Shown: piece by piece, positions 20,697 to 32,929 of the stretch | Layout of the letters: every line of letters starts with the position of its first letter | Position numbering within the stretch: position 1 is the stretch's first letter | Assembly: GCA_964019165.1 (NCBI GenBank) | Contig: OZ025280.1 | Span: forward strand, 10,906,428-10,970,427 | Reading direction: 5' to 3' | From: Mastigias papua | Taxonomy: Eukaryota; Cnidaria; Scyphozoa; Rhizostomeae; Mastigiidae | DNA: 64,000 bases | Program-made: the position numbers and the translations under genes | Notes under the pieces: generated by a model | Told to the model about the DNA's origin: nothing | The model's database searches: none | The model's input: the letters and a program-made list of their open reading frames with translations, nothing else

Positions 20697-23600
20697 AATT
20701 GGGTATATATAGTTTATATAACTAATTAAGACAACCTCAACTAATTAACACAATCTACTCTACAAAATGTAATAACATAAATAAAATCTAATGTAAAATA
20801 CAAACATAACATGTACAGTGCCTGCCATCCAAGCTATGTGTATCTTGGTGGACTTTGTGAAGAAAGATGCTAAGTGAAGTTTGGCACTGAGGGTATTCTA
20901 TAACAGACTGCCTCTGAAGGATAGGGAAGTTAAGTAAGTTAAGTGGTGCAAAATGAAATGTGAAGTCTGTGGTAATGTGTTGTGGTGAAAAGTATGGAAT
21001 AAGGAAATCGCTAATGTCTGAGGGAGAGAAAACCGACAGTGCTAGGTACCCAGACAGTACTTGGGAAATAGGCGCGGGAGGGGATAAAATGGTGGTCAGA
21101 TGTATGTAAGGCTGCGTTCATATTGCACAAGTATGTTGGTGGCATCTATACTCGCTAGTCAATTTGTTTGGCACATACCATAACCCTTGCTGTGTTCACA
21201 GTGGAGAGATTGTCAAGATGGTAACTGGTGCATCAAGGGACCATATATTTCTTAACCCCCTTCCCCTGATGGCCATAGCGTTATAGGAAAATATGGCAAT
21301 GAATTATTATTGAGAAAAGTGCAGTGAATGAATGAAGGAATGGATAAATGACTGAACGAATAGATCAATGAGTGAATGAACGAACAAATGAATGAATGAA
21401 TGAATGACTGCCTGGACAAATGAATGAATGAATGAATGAATGAATGAATGAATGAATGAATGAATGAATGAATGAATGGGTAAATGAATGAGTGAACAAA
21501 CAAACCACTGTATGAAGTCAACAGAATTGAATTCTATGTGTTGAACGTAGCTCTTGTCAATCAATGCATTCTACAATAAAAGTATGTAGGTGAAAGAGAA
21601 AGAGGCATAAGGGGACGTCCAAATCCTACAAGATCCTCTCCCCGCTCACCATTGTTTAACATCTAAACAAGTCGTAAAGTCATCGTACCCCCTTCCCTCT
21701 CTTTGCCGATGTCATATGTGTATTGCCCCTAATGCTATAAAAGAAGTGTAGAGAGATGAGAGACCACTGTCAAGTGCTTAATTGCCTTCCCCCCGCTACT
21801 TACATGTTGAACATATTTCCTACCCCCCCCTACCCCTTCGCTCTTAGTAGGACACCTCGGCAATTATTTCTATGATATCTTGCCTTGTGACTTCAATATT
21901 ACAATGTGTAACACTTATCGAGCTTGAGAGGGAAAAATGCTACGAAGATGTATCTTTAAAGGCGGAGACAATGTCAAGTAGAGTGCAATATCAGTAAGGT
22001 TGATGTGTTCTGAAACCATGTAGAACATATGATAGTTCGTGCGATGCAACTATTATAATACATGATGAAAAAACAATGAGTCAAGTAGAAGAAACTTTGT
22101 TCATTAGTTGGAGAAATGTATGGTTGACGGGAAAGACTCAATACGATGCCAAATTCAAAACGTTTACACCACAGGATATTGGGAATGTATACTACAGTTT
22201 CATAGCTACATAATTGTTCTATTGATATTGTTAAAACAGACTTTTACTTACGTATTACACTGAAATATTGAAGCCATAGTTGCTAAGGACAGTTGTTCTG
22301 TAAATGAAGAAAGCAAACCAGCTTAGAGTCCTTTCTATTATCAATTTACTATGATGATTGCACAAATCCAGCCCCCCCCCCCAATAACTGCAACCCTTAT
22401 TACTTGAATTTCCCAAACAATTCCAACCACGGCACTTAGGTACTTAAGAGTGCGTACATGTGTGGTAGACAGGAAGTTGCAACTACAAGAGGTTAAACAA
22501 AGTCTGGTCTGGAATAGACACCCCCCCTGACTATTTATTTGTCCAAAAATGCACACCAGGGCATTCTTATTGCAACCCCCCCTGCTTATCAACTTTGAGC
22601 CAAGAGGAACTTTTCCCAAGCAGACCCAGAAGTGTCTAGCGAAAGTATCTCGCTGTGAATGTTTGTTGCGCTGAAAAAATGCTAGCGTGAAATGTGTAAT
22701 TGCTGCAAGAAGCACTGAAAACACAGCCGACAGTTGTACTTAATGAATGATGGTGACATTATGAATGACGATGATAGACACACTTTTAGCATGCTAGAAA
22801 TATGTAATAAGTGTAATAAAGTTTGTTTCAAAAAGTTAAAGTTTTTGATCCAATGCATATAATGGTCTTCTCTCCACTTATTGCCACCCCTCCCCCTTCT
22901 ATTCCGGACTGAAGAGTATGTAGAAAAAGGAATGTAATAGAGACATCGTTGTATCTGAGTGTCACAGTGAGGGTACAATAATGCTCATTCAGGCATATTG
23001 AACTTAGAATTATAGTTTGTACGTTGGTAGGTTTGTAGAGTGTTGGGAATTAATGTTCAGTGTATAGAATTTCTCTGGTAATAAACTGTTCTGTAGGATT
23101 TACTGATCTAAATACAAAAATGTTGTATACTGTGCTAAGTATAAGGGTCGTGTGCGTATGCTCACTGATGCTTCCCCTGGACAGGCATAGTCATCCCGGT
23201 AATCAAATGTTTCTGTTCTACATGTCTGTTCTGTAAGAACACTTGGTTCCAGTTTCAGCCTAAGGTTTCTTATTTTTCCGTATATTTTCAGCCTAAGGTT
23301 TTTCTTATTCTGTTTCTTAATTTCGTTTTCGAATTTCCTGAGCATAGTAGTGTCAAGACATAACATCCGTAATCTACTTCAACAAAACACTTGAAGAATA
23401 CAAAGTTAAATTTACAGATGGCAGCATATATTACATAAACAAACTAATATCGTTGGTGTTGAACTACTTCTCTTACAATAAGTCTACTTAATCGCTGTTT
23501 ACCGCTTTATACTGTTCTGTTCTGTAGTAGATTGTTATGTTTGCTTTTTAATGATAGTTTATTTCTTGAGTTGTTTGAACCTCAGCCTGTCTTGTTTCTT

Positions 23601-24058
23601 AAGTTGTTCTTATTTTTTGGCTTAAACTCAGCCTGGTGTTTGTTATACAGGTTGTTCTTATAAAACAAAACTTGTAATGATGCCTTTCTTTTCTATGAAA
23701 GTGTATATGATATGTTTCCACAAGTCCTAAGGGAAGCACGTCCAGAAAATGATGTCTGAAATTAGGACTTGAGGGAGAATTGGGAAGATGATGGTGATCA
23801 ACCTATTGGTTGCACACTGTTCAGTGCAGTGTGAACATGTGGGTAAGAGGTAAGAGATTGTGCAATGTCAATAAAGGCTGACAGTGCAAGCATAAGTTTA
23901 TGAGGTGAAACAAGGCTATACTGTTAGGCAGCTAGTATACGTTGGGGGGAAGGGCTGAGTAAGTGTTCAGGTATGTGTTTGAGGTCACCGTGGCACAGTA
24001 GGTACCCCTGTGCTAGAATCCTCCTTAAAATATTGTTAGTACCAAGGAGGACACATAT
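20697..24058. other. no gene seen; end of tandem unit and a microsatellite
   Basis: The first ~100 bp complete the ~226-bp tandem unit interrupted by the LTR element. The rest is AT-rich with C-runs (21823, 22372, 22525) and no supported gene. The microsatellite at 21305-21490 is listed separately. Confidence 0.5.
21305..21490. repeat. (GAAT)n microsatellite
   Basis: Imperfect, then perfect, tetranucleotide repeats of GAAT, longest at about 21418-21478. Translation gives artefactual HSFI-rich open frames on the minus strand. Confidence 0.95.
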
Positions 24059-24427
24059 TTAAGCTTCTTGTATCGAGATGTTACCTGGGAGTTTGCTGAT
24101 GTATTTTTGCATCCCTGTTTTGATTAGACCAAGTGCACCTATTATAACAGGTTTTGTCGTGGCTTTCATACCCCATAATCTTTCAATTTCAATTTCCAGA
24201 TCTTTATACTTTGAGAGTTCCTTGTTCATTTCTATTGATGTGTTGGATTCTGTAGGGACAGATATCTCAAGTAGTTGGCAATTTCTACCCTTCTTATCAT
24301 TCATTACTATGTGAGATCTATTGGCCCTGGTTTCTCTGTCGGTTTGGATTGGCATGTGCAACAGTATAGTGACTTCATTGTTTACTGTTACAGTTTTTGG
24401 CTCGTGTTCATAGTATTTGGCGCTCAC
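24059..24427 (-). pseudogene. C-terminal fragment of a retroelement polyprotein (LINE-type)
   Basis: The 122-codon frame contains IEIERLWGMKATTKPVIIGA followed by LGLIKTGMQKYISKLPG. This resembles a C-terminal tail I associate with reverse-transcriptase proteins of invertebrate and fish LINE-like elements. Upstream catalytic domains are absent, so it is a 5'-truncated remnant. It lies just beyond the 3' end of another LINE fragment on the same strand and may or may not belong to it. Confidence 0.45.
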
Positions 24428-24759
24428 TTCAATGTTATAGTGCTTGCAGATTCGAATTAATATAATTAATATAGGTAGTATAATAGCTGATTGAACTCTA
24501 CTATTTACAGAAAATTATAAATTAAAATTAGTTACAACAAATGTGTATCGAATGCCATAGGTATGAAACAATACAAGTAATTACAATGAATGGGTAAAAC
24601 GTACAAAATTAAAACTATGAGGAGACTCAGTATAAAGGGATAACTATATCAAGAAATAACTATATCAAGAATTCAATCTGTGCAATGTAAGGTTTGCATA
24701 ATCTGCAGTTGTGTTTTGTATCTTTCCAAGTTTTAATCTTTGTCTTAAATAGTGGGAGG

Positions 24760-25365
24760 CTAGAGGCTTTTAATGTCCTCTGTAAGCTCTTGCCAGAGCT
24801 TCGATCCCAAGTAGGTTGCACTGTCTATACCATAGCAGTTTGTTTTTGGTTTTGGTATCGAAATTCGTGATGTGTTTCTGAGATTATAGAACAAGTGTTT
24901 GTCAATAAAGATTTCTGTCATGAAGCTTGCGTTGAGATTATGTATAGTTGTATATATGTCTCTAAACAGCAACAGCAGGTTTTTATCATGGATAGACATA
25001 GAGTTGCCATTTTGAAGAAGAGGTTGAACGTTTGATTCATAGTTATCATAGGCAAGACGCAAAGATTTTTCATGAAGTCTATTTATCCCATTGTTTGTCT
25101 CTCAATCACAAAACATCTAAATCAAAGGACAGTAGCTCCATTGTGATAAGATGAAGATGCCCATGTTTTACTTGTTTATATTCCATGTAGTTGGACATTC
25201 AGCATAAGGCTAGTACTTTTGGTTAGCTATTTTGCATATGGATTGTATGTGTCCTCTGAACGACAATATATTGTCAATACTTACACGGAGAAGTTTCGTT
25301 TCTTTGCTAGGCTTACTTATCGTATTATCTATATTTAAAGATGTCATTGTTGCATGTACTAAAAT
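24760..25365 (-). pseudogene. LINE (CR1/jockey-like) reverse transcriptase 3' end
   Basis: Read on the minus strand from about 25365: KLLRVSIDNILSFRGHIQSI corresponds to the RT thumb motif of LINEs. After a frame change, INRLHEKSLRLAYDNYES and later YGIDSATYLGSKLW match the conserved tail that follows RT in CR1/jockey-like elements. The protein ends at 24760. There is at least one frame break and several stops near 25100-25200. 5'-truncated, non-functional. Confidence 0.75.
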
Positions 25366-28300
25366 TTATTGCCGTCCGTAGTATAAAAGAATGTGCAGAG
25401 AGAGCAAACAGTAAACTTACAATATGGTATTGAGCATGCAAGGTAGCTAATCCCATGGTCTTATAGTACAAATATGGAACGGTGGTAGACATACAGTTAA
25501 TATACCAAAACGAATTGCAATAGGTAAGATGAAATAATACAAAACAGGTAGTTATCTAACTCGCAACATATGAAGGAATTTTAAAGTTGAATAAATAAAG
25601 TGTATATACAAGAAGCATCTGCAATATGTGCAATAGAGCAAACGGATTCAGCTTCAAGTCCAAAAACTAAACTGTCTTTACCAGAAATATGTCTAATATG
25701 TAAGATTAAATAATGCAAAGATCAAAGGTACAAGTAAGGAAAGAACAGCAGGTTCAAATAGACACACTACAGTTAATATACACGATACATGTTGACTATG
25801 TACCATGAAATAATGGAAACATAGGGTCCTGTGCTAGGTGGATGTGCAGTTCAGGGTAAGAGGAAATGGCCTTACATTCTATAAGAACGTACTCATTACC
25901 ATCACTAGAGTGAAAGCAAACGGTAAAAAGTGCGGCAGTACCTGGCAGATACTTATTTACTGCTAGTTTTTATGTGGTTAAACATGAAAATCGGTGTACC
26001 CTGTATGAAACGGCCGTCCCTTGTACACCTAACGCCAAGCCTACCGTTGACCCTTAGGCATGGTTTAGACAGCGCATTCTGAGCGGACAGAAGTGCATTG
26101 ATGCCCATCAAAACTGCATGGGTCAACTCTGGAATCTAGAATAGTTCACATATATATAAACTGTACAATACGAAATTACTGCGTGCAACATTGCCTATAT
26201 GCACTTTCAGTTCACGGTGTGGGGAACTGAGTTGTAAGAGGAAATAAAACTTGTAGTAGGGTAATGTTGTTGTTGCAGTATTATAGGATATCTCGCAAAA
26301 TAGCAGTATAAAACGCGTCTGTAACATGCACTGATGTAAGATAATATAGACACAAAGAACTCGGATGCCATGATATGAAAAAACTACTCACCTGAGAATA
26401 AACGAAGAGAAGTCTGTGAGCTTCGCAAGGTGCAACCGTCTGTCGTGCGAACACTCCCAAACTGAAAGTATGTGGATCCATCCAAACAGTTGATAGAGAT
26501 AGAACAAAAGGTTAACAGTGCACCGGAATCAAGAGATGACAGCCAATGGAAAGCAGATACCCACATGGTTCAACATCGATGATTAGAACCAACAGAACAT
26601 ACACCAAGTAATGCCGTGGGGCCAGCGGGCAAAGTGTAAGGTTGTAGTGGACGTCATGGTTGCGAACCCCCACAGTTACCCAAAGAAAACAAGAATAATG
26701 AGAAAAGTAGATATGTTAACGACGGCATAGTGACATGATAGACTGTATTATAAAAGGAAAGACAGTACAATACAATACTATACAATATTCATATTGTATA
26801 ACCCAGATCTATGAAACTTTAGTAAATAATATCTTGCAACTGTTCTCTCCTATTATCGATCAAAAGTACTATGGATTGTATTACGATGTAGTTAAGGTAG
26901 TAAAGGGCAACTCTACGTGCGTTGAATGAAAATATGCGGGAAGAACTGGAAGTTGAAATGTATCTGGTTATAATGTGTTTGACGTTATGAAGAGTGGGAA
27001 GGTCACTGTACTGTGTATCGTTAATACACTCTATGAAAAGTCAGGGTAATACGGATAATATATTTGGATAGAGGTGAAAAGAATATAACAGGCCAGTATC
27101 GATAAAACATTAAATGAAGGTACTTTCGGATGCTTAGTAAAAGGGGGACGGTTATTAATTTTTCAGGTTTTTTCCCATGCGTGGATTTTATTATGACCAT
27201 GATTATTAACTCTAGCAAGTTGAAGTGTGAAAGGCCCTGTCAATTATATGTCAGGCATAACCATAGAATATCATGTTCTATTAGTTACTACATGATAGGT
27301 CTCCTATCTAGAAAACCCCCCTCCCCAGTTGATACAACCCCCTCCCCTTCAGTACTGGTTCAGACATGGTCACAACTCCCCCAACTATGAAGACCCCTTG
27401 TATTGAGCACCCGAGAGTAGTGTGTGGTCAACATTCTAGAGATGAAATACAACTTTACTAATTGTAATATGAATTGGTCATGCTGTTTCCCTAAGTTGGT
27501 TGTTGTTGGTTGCTCTTTTTATTGGCTGATGATGTGTTGGTTTTTCTGTTGACTTCTTATTTTGCTTTTTTCTCTTCTTTTTAATAATGGATACATGTAA
27601 ATGGTCTCTTGATCTGGAATAAACGTAGACATGAAGGTATGGTGAATTCCACAGTGGTAATGAAGTATATGGCGGCAGAAAAACTGACATGATGGGTAAT
27701 GGTGTAGTGGTTGAGTAGATTATACCGATATTGAAAAGACGGGTGATACGGGTGTAATCGGGTAGGTTAACAGTAATATGCAAAGGTATTGTACAGGCTG
27801 TAGATTGAGAGCATACTGCCTAAGGAAAAGTTACAAGTGAAACATATCTGGTATTATCTATTCGGTTCCCCTTCTCGTCGGTGAAGACAAATTTTGTATG
27901 TTTATTTATATGGAGAGCTCTGGCAACTCTCCATTTTAAATCGTGAATGGAACTATCAATTGGACACTGTACCTCCTAGGACAAAGTAGTGCTAACATTA
28001 CTAGGATATAGGTACAGGGGTATAAGAATATAGTCGATATAAAGATTACTGCTGAATAGTGGTCAGATGTAAGATGAATTCTAGATGTATGTGAGGCTGA
28101 AAATGGAGATATTGTGAGACTATTCAGGTGCAAGAAAAACTGTCATATTGTTATACGAATGTCCTGAACAATTCAATATAAGAAAAAAAATATATAAAAA
28201 CTAAAATATATATAAAAATATATATATAAAAACTGTCATATAAAAAACTGTCATATATTTTTCAATATATAACAACTGTCATATTGACTTGGTCAAATAA

Positions 28301-28726
28301 TAGTGCGGGAGATTAAATACTGGTGGAGGAATTTATGCTGGTGTGTTGTCTTTAATGAGTTCATTGTCTATAGAAGTAAAATCATAGATAAAGAAATGAA
28401 GAAACTGATGTACAGTACTGTAGTCTTCCCTCCAAAGTGAAATATGTTCGCTTCCATCGTGGCAGAGTGTTGTGCAAAGACTGAAGATAGGGTTGAGTCT
28501 TAGAAGGTAGTAGTCATCATGAAATGTCAGAAGCCCCACCCCCAGTTGATCGGTATGGTATAGTATAATGATGAATACATGTTGCGTGTTATATTGAAGA
28601 CCACAAAAGTGGAATACAGGTGGGTTGAGAGAGAGATGCAACTTTGGCACTGTGTGAAGTGTATGGTATAATGAGAATCTTTTGTTATGTACTGATGTGA
28701 ATGGGTTTTGTAGGGGCCCATAGAGT
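25366..28726. other. no gene seen; one stray module-like segment
   Basis: AT-rich intergenic DNA. At 26384-26660 a minus-strand stretch weakly resembles a B module: ATG context GGGGGTTCGCAACCATGACG with cat at 26655, and a donor CTCAG|GTGAGT at about 26394. 28190-28285 is very AT-rich and repeats AACTGTCATAT. No other gene or RNA is supported. Confidence 0.4.
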
Positions 28727-29010
28727 GTCACATACTCGTGGAATAATAAGGGCCGATCTGTACTTTATGGGGATGTTGGATAGGGAATGGATATGAATGG
28801 GCATCGTAGGGGAGTGTCACATACTCATAGAATAGTAAGGGCCTATCTCTATTTCATTCATATGTCAGATTTAGGATGAGAAGTGTGTATGAATGGGCAT
28901 CGTAGGGGTTCACAGAATGTCACATATTCATAGAATAGTAACGGCCTATGTCTACATTATTCGGATGTTGGATGGGAAATGTGTATGAGCAGAGAACAAT
29001 GAGTTGTGAT
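28727..29010. repeat. three imperfect ~90-103-bp tandem units
   Basis: GTCACATACTC or a close variant begins at 28727, 28816 and 28919. Each is followed by AATAGTAAGGGCC-like sequence, a TGTTGGAT-like segment and ATGAATGGGCATCGTAGGGG. Non-coding. Confidence 0.7.
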
Positions 29011-29653
29011 GCACATGCAAAAGTAAGTGGAAATGGATGCTTAAGTGGAGTACTTGAAAGTATTGATAATAAGTCGACATAAGGTTGAATGGTATCCTGC
29101 CATATGTGCACATATATTCTCTGTCTGATAGAATGACTTAGCAATGAAAGCTTTTTGATGAAAGCTTGAGGTAAAAAAGCATGAAGAAAAAGTTACGTAC
29201 TGTAGTGACATTGCAAGGCATCATGGGAGTGTGCATCATGAAAGTGTAAGGTAGGAGGCTAGGTCTCTGGGGGTACGTTGGGTGGACATAAGGAAAAATA
29301 GAGTATAACACAGATGGTTTTGGAGGAATAAAGGAATCATTTTATTGAGAAGTCACATAATGTGAATATAGGTTATCAATTGGTGGAATTAGAAAGCCAG
29401 AGTGTGTTGTGTATAGTGGGAGCAAGGGAGGGGGGCAAGGGAGGGAATTAATAGTTGTTGTGGAAGTTGAGAGTAAGTAGCACGGGTGATATAATGACAG
29501 TGTGTAACTTGTAGAAGTATACCTCCCAAAAGGGACCATGGAGAAGGGTAGTGGAAGGGGGGTGTGTAAGTATGGGAATTAGTGTGAAGGCAGTGCATAA
29601 TAGAGTGGAACTACAACAGTGGTATAGTTCGTAAGAGAGTGAAGGCAAGTAAA

Positions 29654-30097
29654 ATGGAGCCAGAAAAGTATGTGAAAATATACGTTAATAAGCTGAGGGC
29701 TCAGCTGAAGAGAGCTGAGAAGAAGGTAGCGTCTATCGAGGAGACATTAGAAGTGGCCAAAGCAGCTGTTGTACAAGTTGGCAACGGCCTGAAGGCGGCA
29801 AGGCGAGAGGTAGTGGAGATGAAGCAGACATGGGAGCGTGTGGCAAAGGAGATGAAAGAGATGGGGGACTGAAGGAAAATGGAGGAGAGTTTGCAAGAAG
29901 ATTTCCCCATTGATGAGATAGATATAGGGCTAGATGGTGTAAGAAGTGGCGATGGCAGGAATGGTGCTGGGCATGAAATGTTGGGCGGAGATAGAGGCGA
30001 AGAGCTAGTAGCTAATGGAGAAGTAAACATAGAAAGAAGTAGCAAAGAAGATGTAGAAAGCTGTAGACTGGGAGAAAGAGCAGAGAAAGGTGGATAG
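29654..30097 (+). CDS. hypothetical coiled-coil ORF with one in-frame TGA
   Basis: From the ATG at 29654 the frame gives about 72 residues rich in Lys, Glu and Ala with heptad-like spacing (LKRAEKKVASIEETLEVAK, MKQTWERVAKEMKEM), ending at TGA 29870-29872. Two codons later the same frame opens again at ATG 29879 and continues as an acidic Gly/Glu-rich stretch to 30097. I recognise no family. Base composition is purine-rich, unlike the flanks. It could be a decayed coding exon, a readthrough arrangement, or chance in a purine-rich tract. No splice or promoter evidence supports it. Confidence 0.25.
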
Positions 30098-30508
30098 GAT
30101 CAGGAATAAGCTGGAGAGAATGATGAAGAGATGAAAGAAAGAAGAAAAGATGAAGAGGAAAATGAAACTATGGACACACAGATGACAGGGAATGGGCAAG
30201 CATTGTGGTCCTGAGGTACACATTTGCTTTATAAGGATAGTAACAAAAGGCCTGGCCAGGTATTGAAGTTGCTTAAAGTTGCGTAGTATTGAAGGTGGTG
30301 TGACCACACATGTAGGTTGGACCTGAAATGTCCATGCATCTGTAAGAAAGAAATGAAATGTCAAAGAATTTTTGTTGGCCTTGCACATGTACGGTCCTTA
30401 TAATAAGAGCGTGTATTAGTTAGGACTTATGTTGTGTGTATTGTGTGATGTGATAGGAGTATGTAAGTGAATTGTAAGTAAAGAACAATGCTACAATGAG
30501 GCATAGGT

Positions 30509-30598
30509 TAGACAGCGCATTTTGAGTGGATCGACTTAAATTGTTGCCTGTCAATAAATCAAAGTGTCAATTAAATTCGGTCATAATTCGCTGTCTAA
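30509..30598. repeat. 90-bp inverted-repeat mini-element
   Basis: TTAGACAGCGCATTTTGAG at 30509 pairs imperfectly (about 18 of 24 bases) with the reverse complement of 30575-30598. A single related end, TTAGACAGCGCATTCTGAG, occurs at 26065. No coding content. Confidence 0.4.
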
Positions 30599-30906
30599 AT
30601 GCAAGAGGGAATCGAATCATTAAGCTCGCCTATGAGATCTTGGTAAGAATAGACATATGACAATGTCAGGTAGAGGTGGTAGATGTGGTGCACCTTGTAC
30701 CAAAAACAGTGGGCAGGTTATAAAAGTGCCTGATATGGAGTGTTGGAAAACGGCTGCTAAGGTATGTAGGGAGTCCTGTTCATGGCATATATGTAGGGTA
30801 GGTAGAGAATTAATGGATAGCTGACATAAAGTTGTAAGACGTAAGGACGTGAAAACTGATAGTAGGTCGGTAGGTTAAATAGAGGAATAAAATATAATGA
30901 ATCCGG

Positions 30907-31938
30907 ATCACTGAAGACAACCTGTGGTACTTGGAGGTAGTAATGTCAGACAATAAAAGGAATGTTCCTCCTAGCTAGTATTATGTAAGGTACGGAAATA
31001 GGTCAGTAGCAGTAATGTCAGCTAGTGCTTAGATGTAATACGGTGTAATCATGTGCAGAATGATATTGGAAAAGTGTATGGTATATGTAACTTTTCCAAT
31101 GTAAGTATTATGATGGTCACTAATAACTCCAATCTGTTTGTTTCTTTCTTCTGTGTATGAATATCTCTGTTATCCTTTCTGTGAAGTTGCCCTCAAGTGC
31201 AAACAATAAGTACATGGTAAAACCCAACATGTAAGTAGAAGCAGTGGTGGGATTCAAATATTTTAGGAACAGGTTCTATCTTAACTATTACAACTACCAG
31301 GGTAAATCGGTGCATCCGCGTATTGTGGACTTGCAATTTTAGTAAGCTCATGATCATCTTTCTATATGTATGTACATGAATGAAAAATGAAATCAAATAC
31401 AACTCACTTATTTAAAATTTACTTATTTCAAATAAGTCCAAATAGCCACTGGGGTGCATTGTAAATTTTTTTATGAAAGTGTCACGTTTTCCAAGATTGT
31501 AGTAACCGGTTCACAAACAGTGTGACTGTCTAGGAACCGGTTCGCGTGAGCCGGTGCGAACCGGCTGAATCCCACCACTGAGTAGAAGTGATTGGCAACA
31601 TCTGAAACATAAGCAAAGCGGCCTAACCATTCACAAATTTCTCCCTCAAACTCTCGCGCAAATATGAAGTAAAACAGAACTCTAAAAAGTCCTAGTATAT
31701 AAGTAAATAATATAGTAAGCTTCTCCTGAATACTCTACCGAAACTTCTGCAGTAACAAAACAATCATTTAGAGGAGAAAATCAAGCGAACGTGAAATGAA
31801 CTGGCCTGATCATAAGAACCTGAGGCAATGTTAGTGGAATCTCCATCAAAACATCGCATTAAATCTCGTCCAGTTGGGAAAGTAGCGATCATTCTAAATA
31901 CAAGATCCTAGCAACACTAAATCGATACCTGGAATGGT
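30907..31938. repeat. tandem duplication, first copy (compound-repeat derived)
   Basis: The sequence from ATCACTGAAGACAACCTG recurs at 31939, a period of 1032 bp including a 339-bp MITE present only here. Content is A/B type: the hairpin-like motif at 31048, then a B-type segment at 31590-31930 that resembles 6120-6400. The second copy continues further into a B exon. Confidence 0.8.
31242..31580. mobile_element. hAT-type MITE, 339 bp
   Basis: Ends CAGTGGTGGGATTCA and TGAATCCCACCACTG are perfect 15-bp inverted repeats with the hAT-like CAG start. The flanking 8-bp duplication agtagaag occurs at 31234-31241 and 31581-31588. The paralogous duplication at about 32262-32280 has the uninterrupted site (TAAGTAGGAGTGATTG). 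Non-autonomous; it contains no transposase frame. Confidence 0.92.
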
Positions 31939-32640
31939 ATCACTGAAGACAACCTGTGGTACTTGGAGGTAGTAATGTCAGACAATAAAAGGAATGTTCC
32001 TCCTAGCTAGTATCAAGTAAGGTACGGAAAAAGGTCGGTAGGAGTAATGTCAGCTAGTGCTTAGATTTAATACAGTGTAATCATGTGCAGAATGATATTG
32101 GAAAAGTGTATGGTATATGTAACTTTTCCAATGTAAGTAGTATGGTGTTCACTAATAACTCAAATCTGTGTGTTTCTTTCTTCTGTGTATGAATATCTCG
32201 GTTATCCTTTCTGTGAAGTTGCCATCAAGTGCAACCAATAAGTGCATGGTAAAACCCAACATCTAAGTAGGAGTGATTGACAACATCTGAAACGTAAACA
32301 AAGCGGCCTAACCCTTCAGAACTTTCTCCCTCAAACTCTAGCGCAACTACGAAGTAAAACAAAACTCTAAATAGTCCTAATATATCAGTAATTACTACAG
32401 TAAGCAACTCCTAAATACTCTACCGAAACTGCTGAAGTAACAAAACGATAATTTACAAACGAAAATCAAGCGAACATGAAAGGAACTGGCATGATCATAT
32501 GACCCCGAGGCAATGTTAGTGGAATCTCCATCAAAACATCTCATTAAATCTTGTCCAGTTGGGAACGTAGTGATCATTCTATACACAAGATCCTAGCAAC
32601 ACTAAATTGATACCTGGTACATGCAGTAAATCACTTACCT
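31939..32640. repeat. tandem duplication, second copy
   Basis: Matches 30907-31920 without the MITE. It includes the hairpin-like motif at 32080 and the minus-strand open stretch at 32395-32586 that resembles 6178-6387 and the end of 10675-11013. It runs into the exon-like piece at 32639-32904. Confidence 0.8.
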
Positions 32641-32904
32641 TGTATAAAAGTGATGAAACTCTGCTACTGCTTGCAAAACATCCATCCTCTCTGTAAACAC
32701 GCCCTCAACTGCAAACGTGTGGTCTTGTGTAAATACTATTGTTCGCAAACAAAGGTTAAGAGGTTTCTGCGATCGTGAGATGAGCTTGGGACTCCCCTCG
32801 CATTTCTGTATACAACCCACAACAAAATAAAGAGTGTAACCAGTTAAGGATACCAGAACGTCATAGGTATAATATGGAGAACAGCAAAAAAGTAAAATAT
32901 ACAA
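32639..32904 (-). other. exon-like piece of a B block, donor at 32638
   Basis: An 89-codon minus-strand frame ends FHHFYTR at a GTAAGTG donor (32637-32638). It shares the segment FAVEGVFTERMDVLQ and its flanks with the equivalent pieces at about 6458-6600, 10940-11110 and 58189-58315. Similar length and a preserved donor in several diverged copies suggest it once was, or is, an exon. No function recognised. Confidence 0.4.
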
Positions 32905-32929
32905 ACTTTGGACGTTTCTCTACAAACGT

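Noticed and set aside
21252..21564. HSFI-rich open frames
   Set aside because: Translation of the (GAAT)n microsatellite.
28333..28731. 132-codon minus-strand frame
   Set aside because: It overlaps the start of a tandem repeat and has no recognisable domain or splice context.
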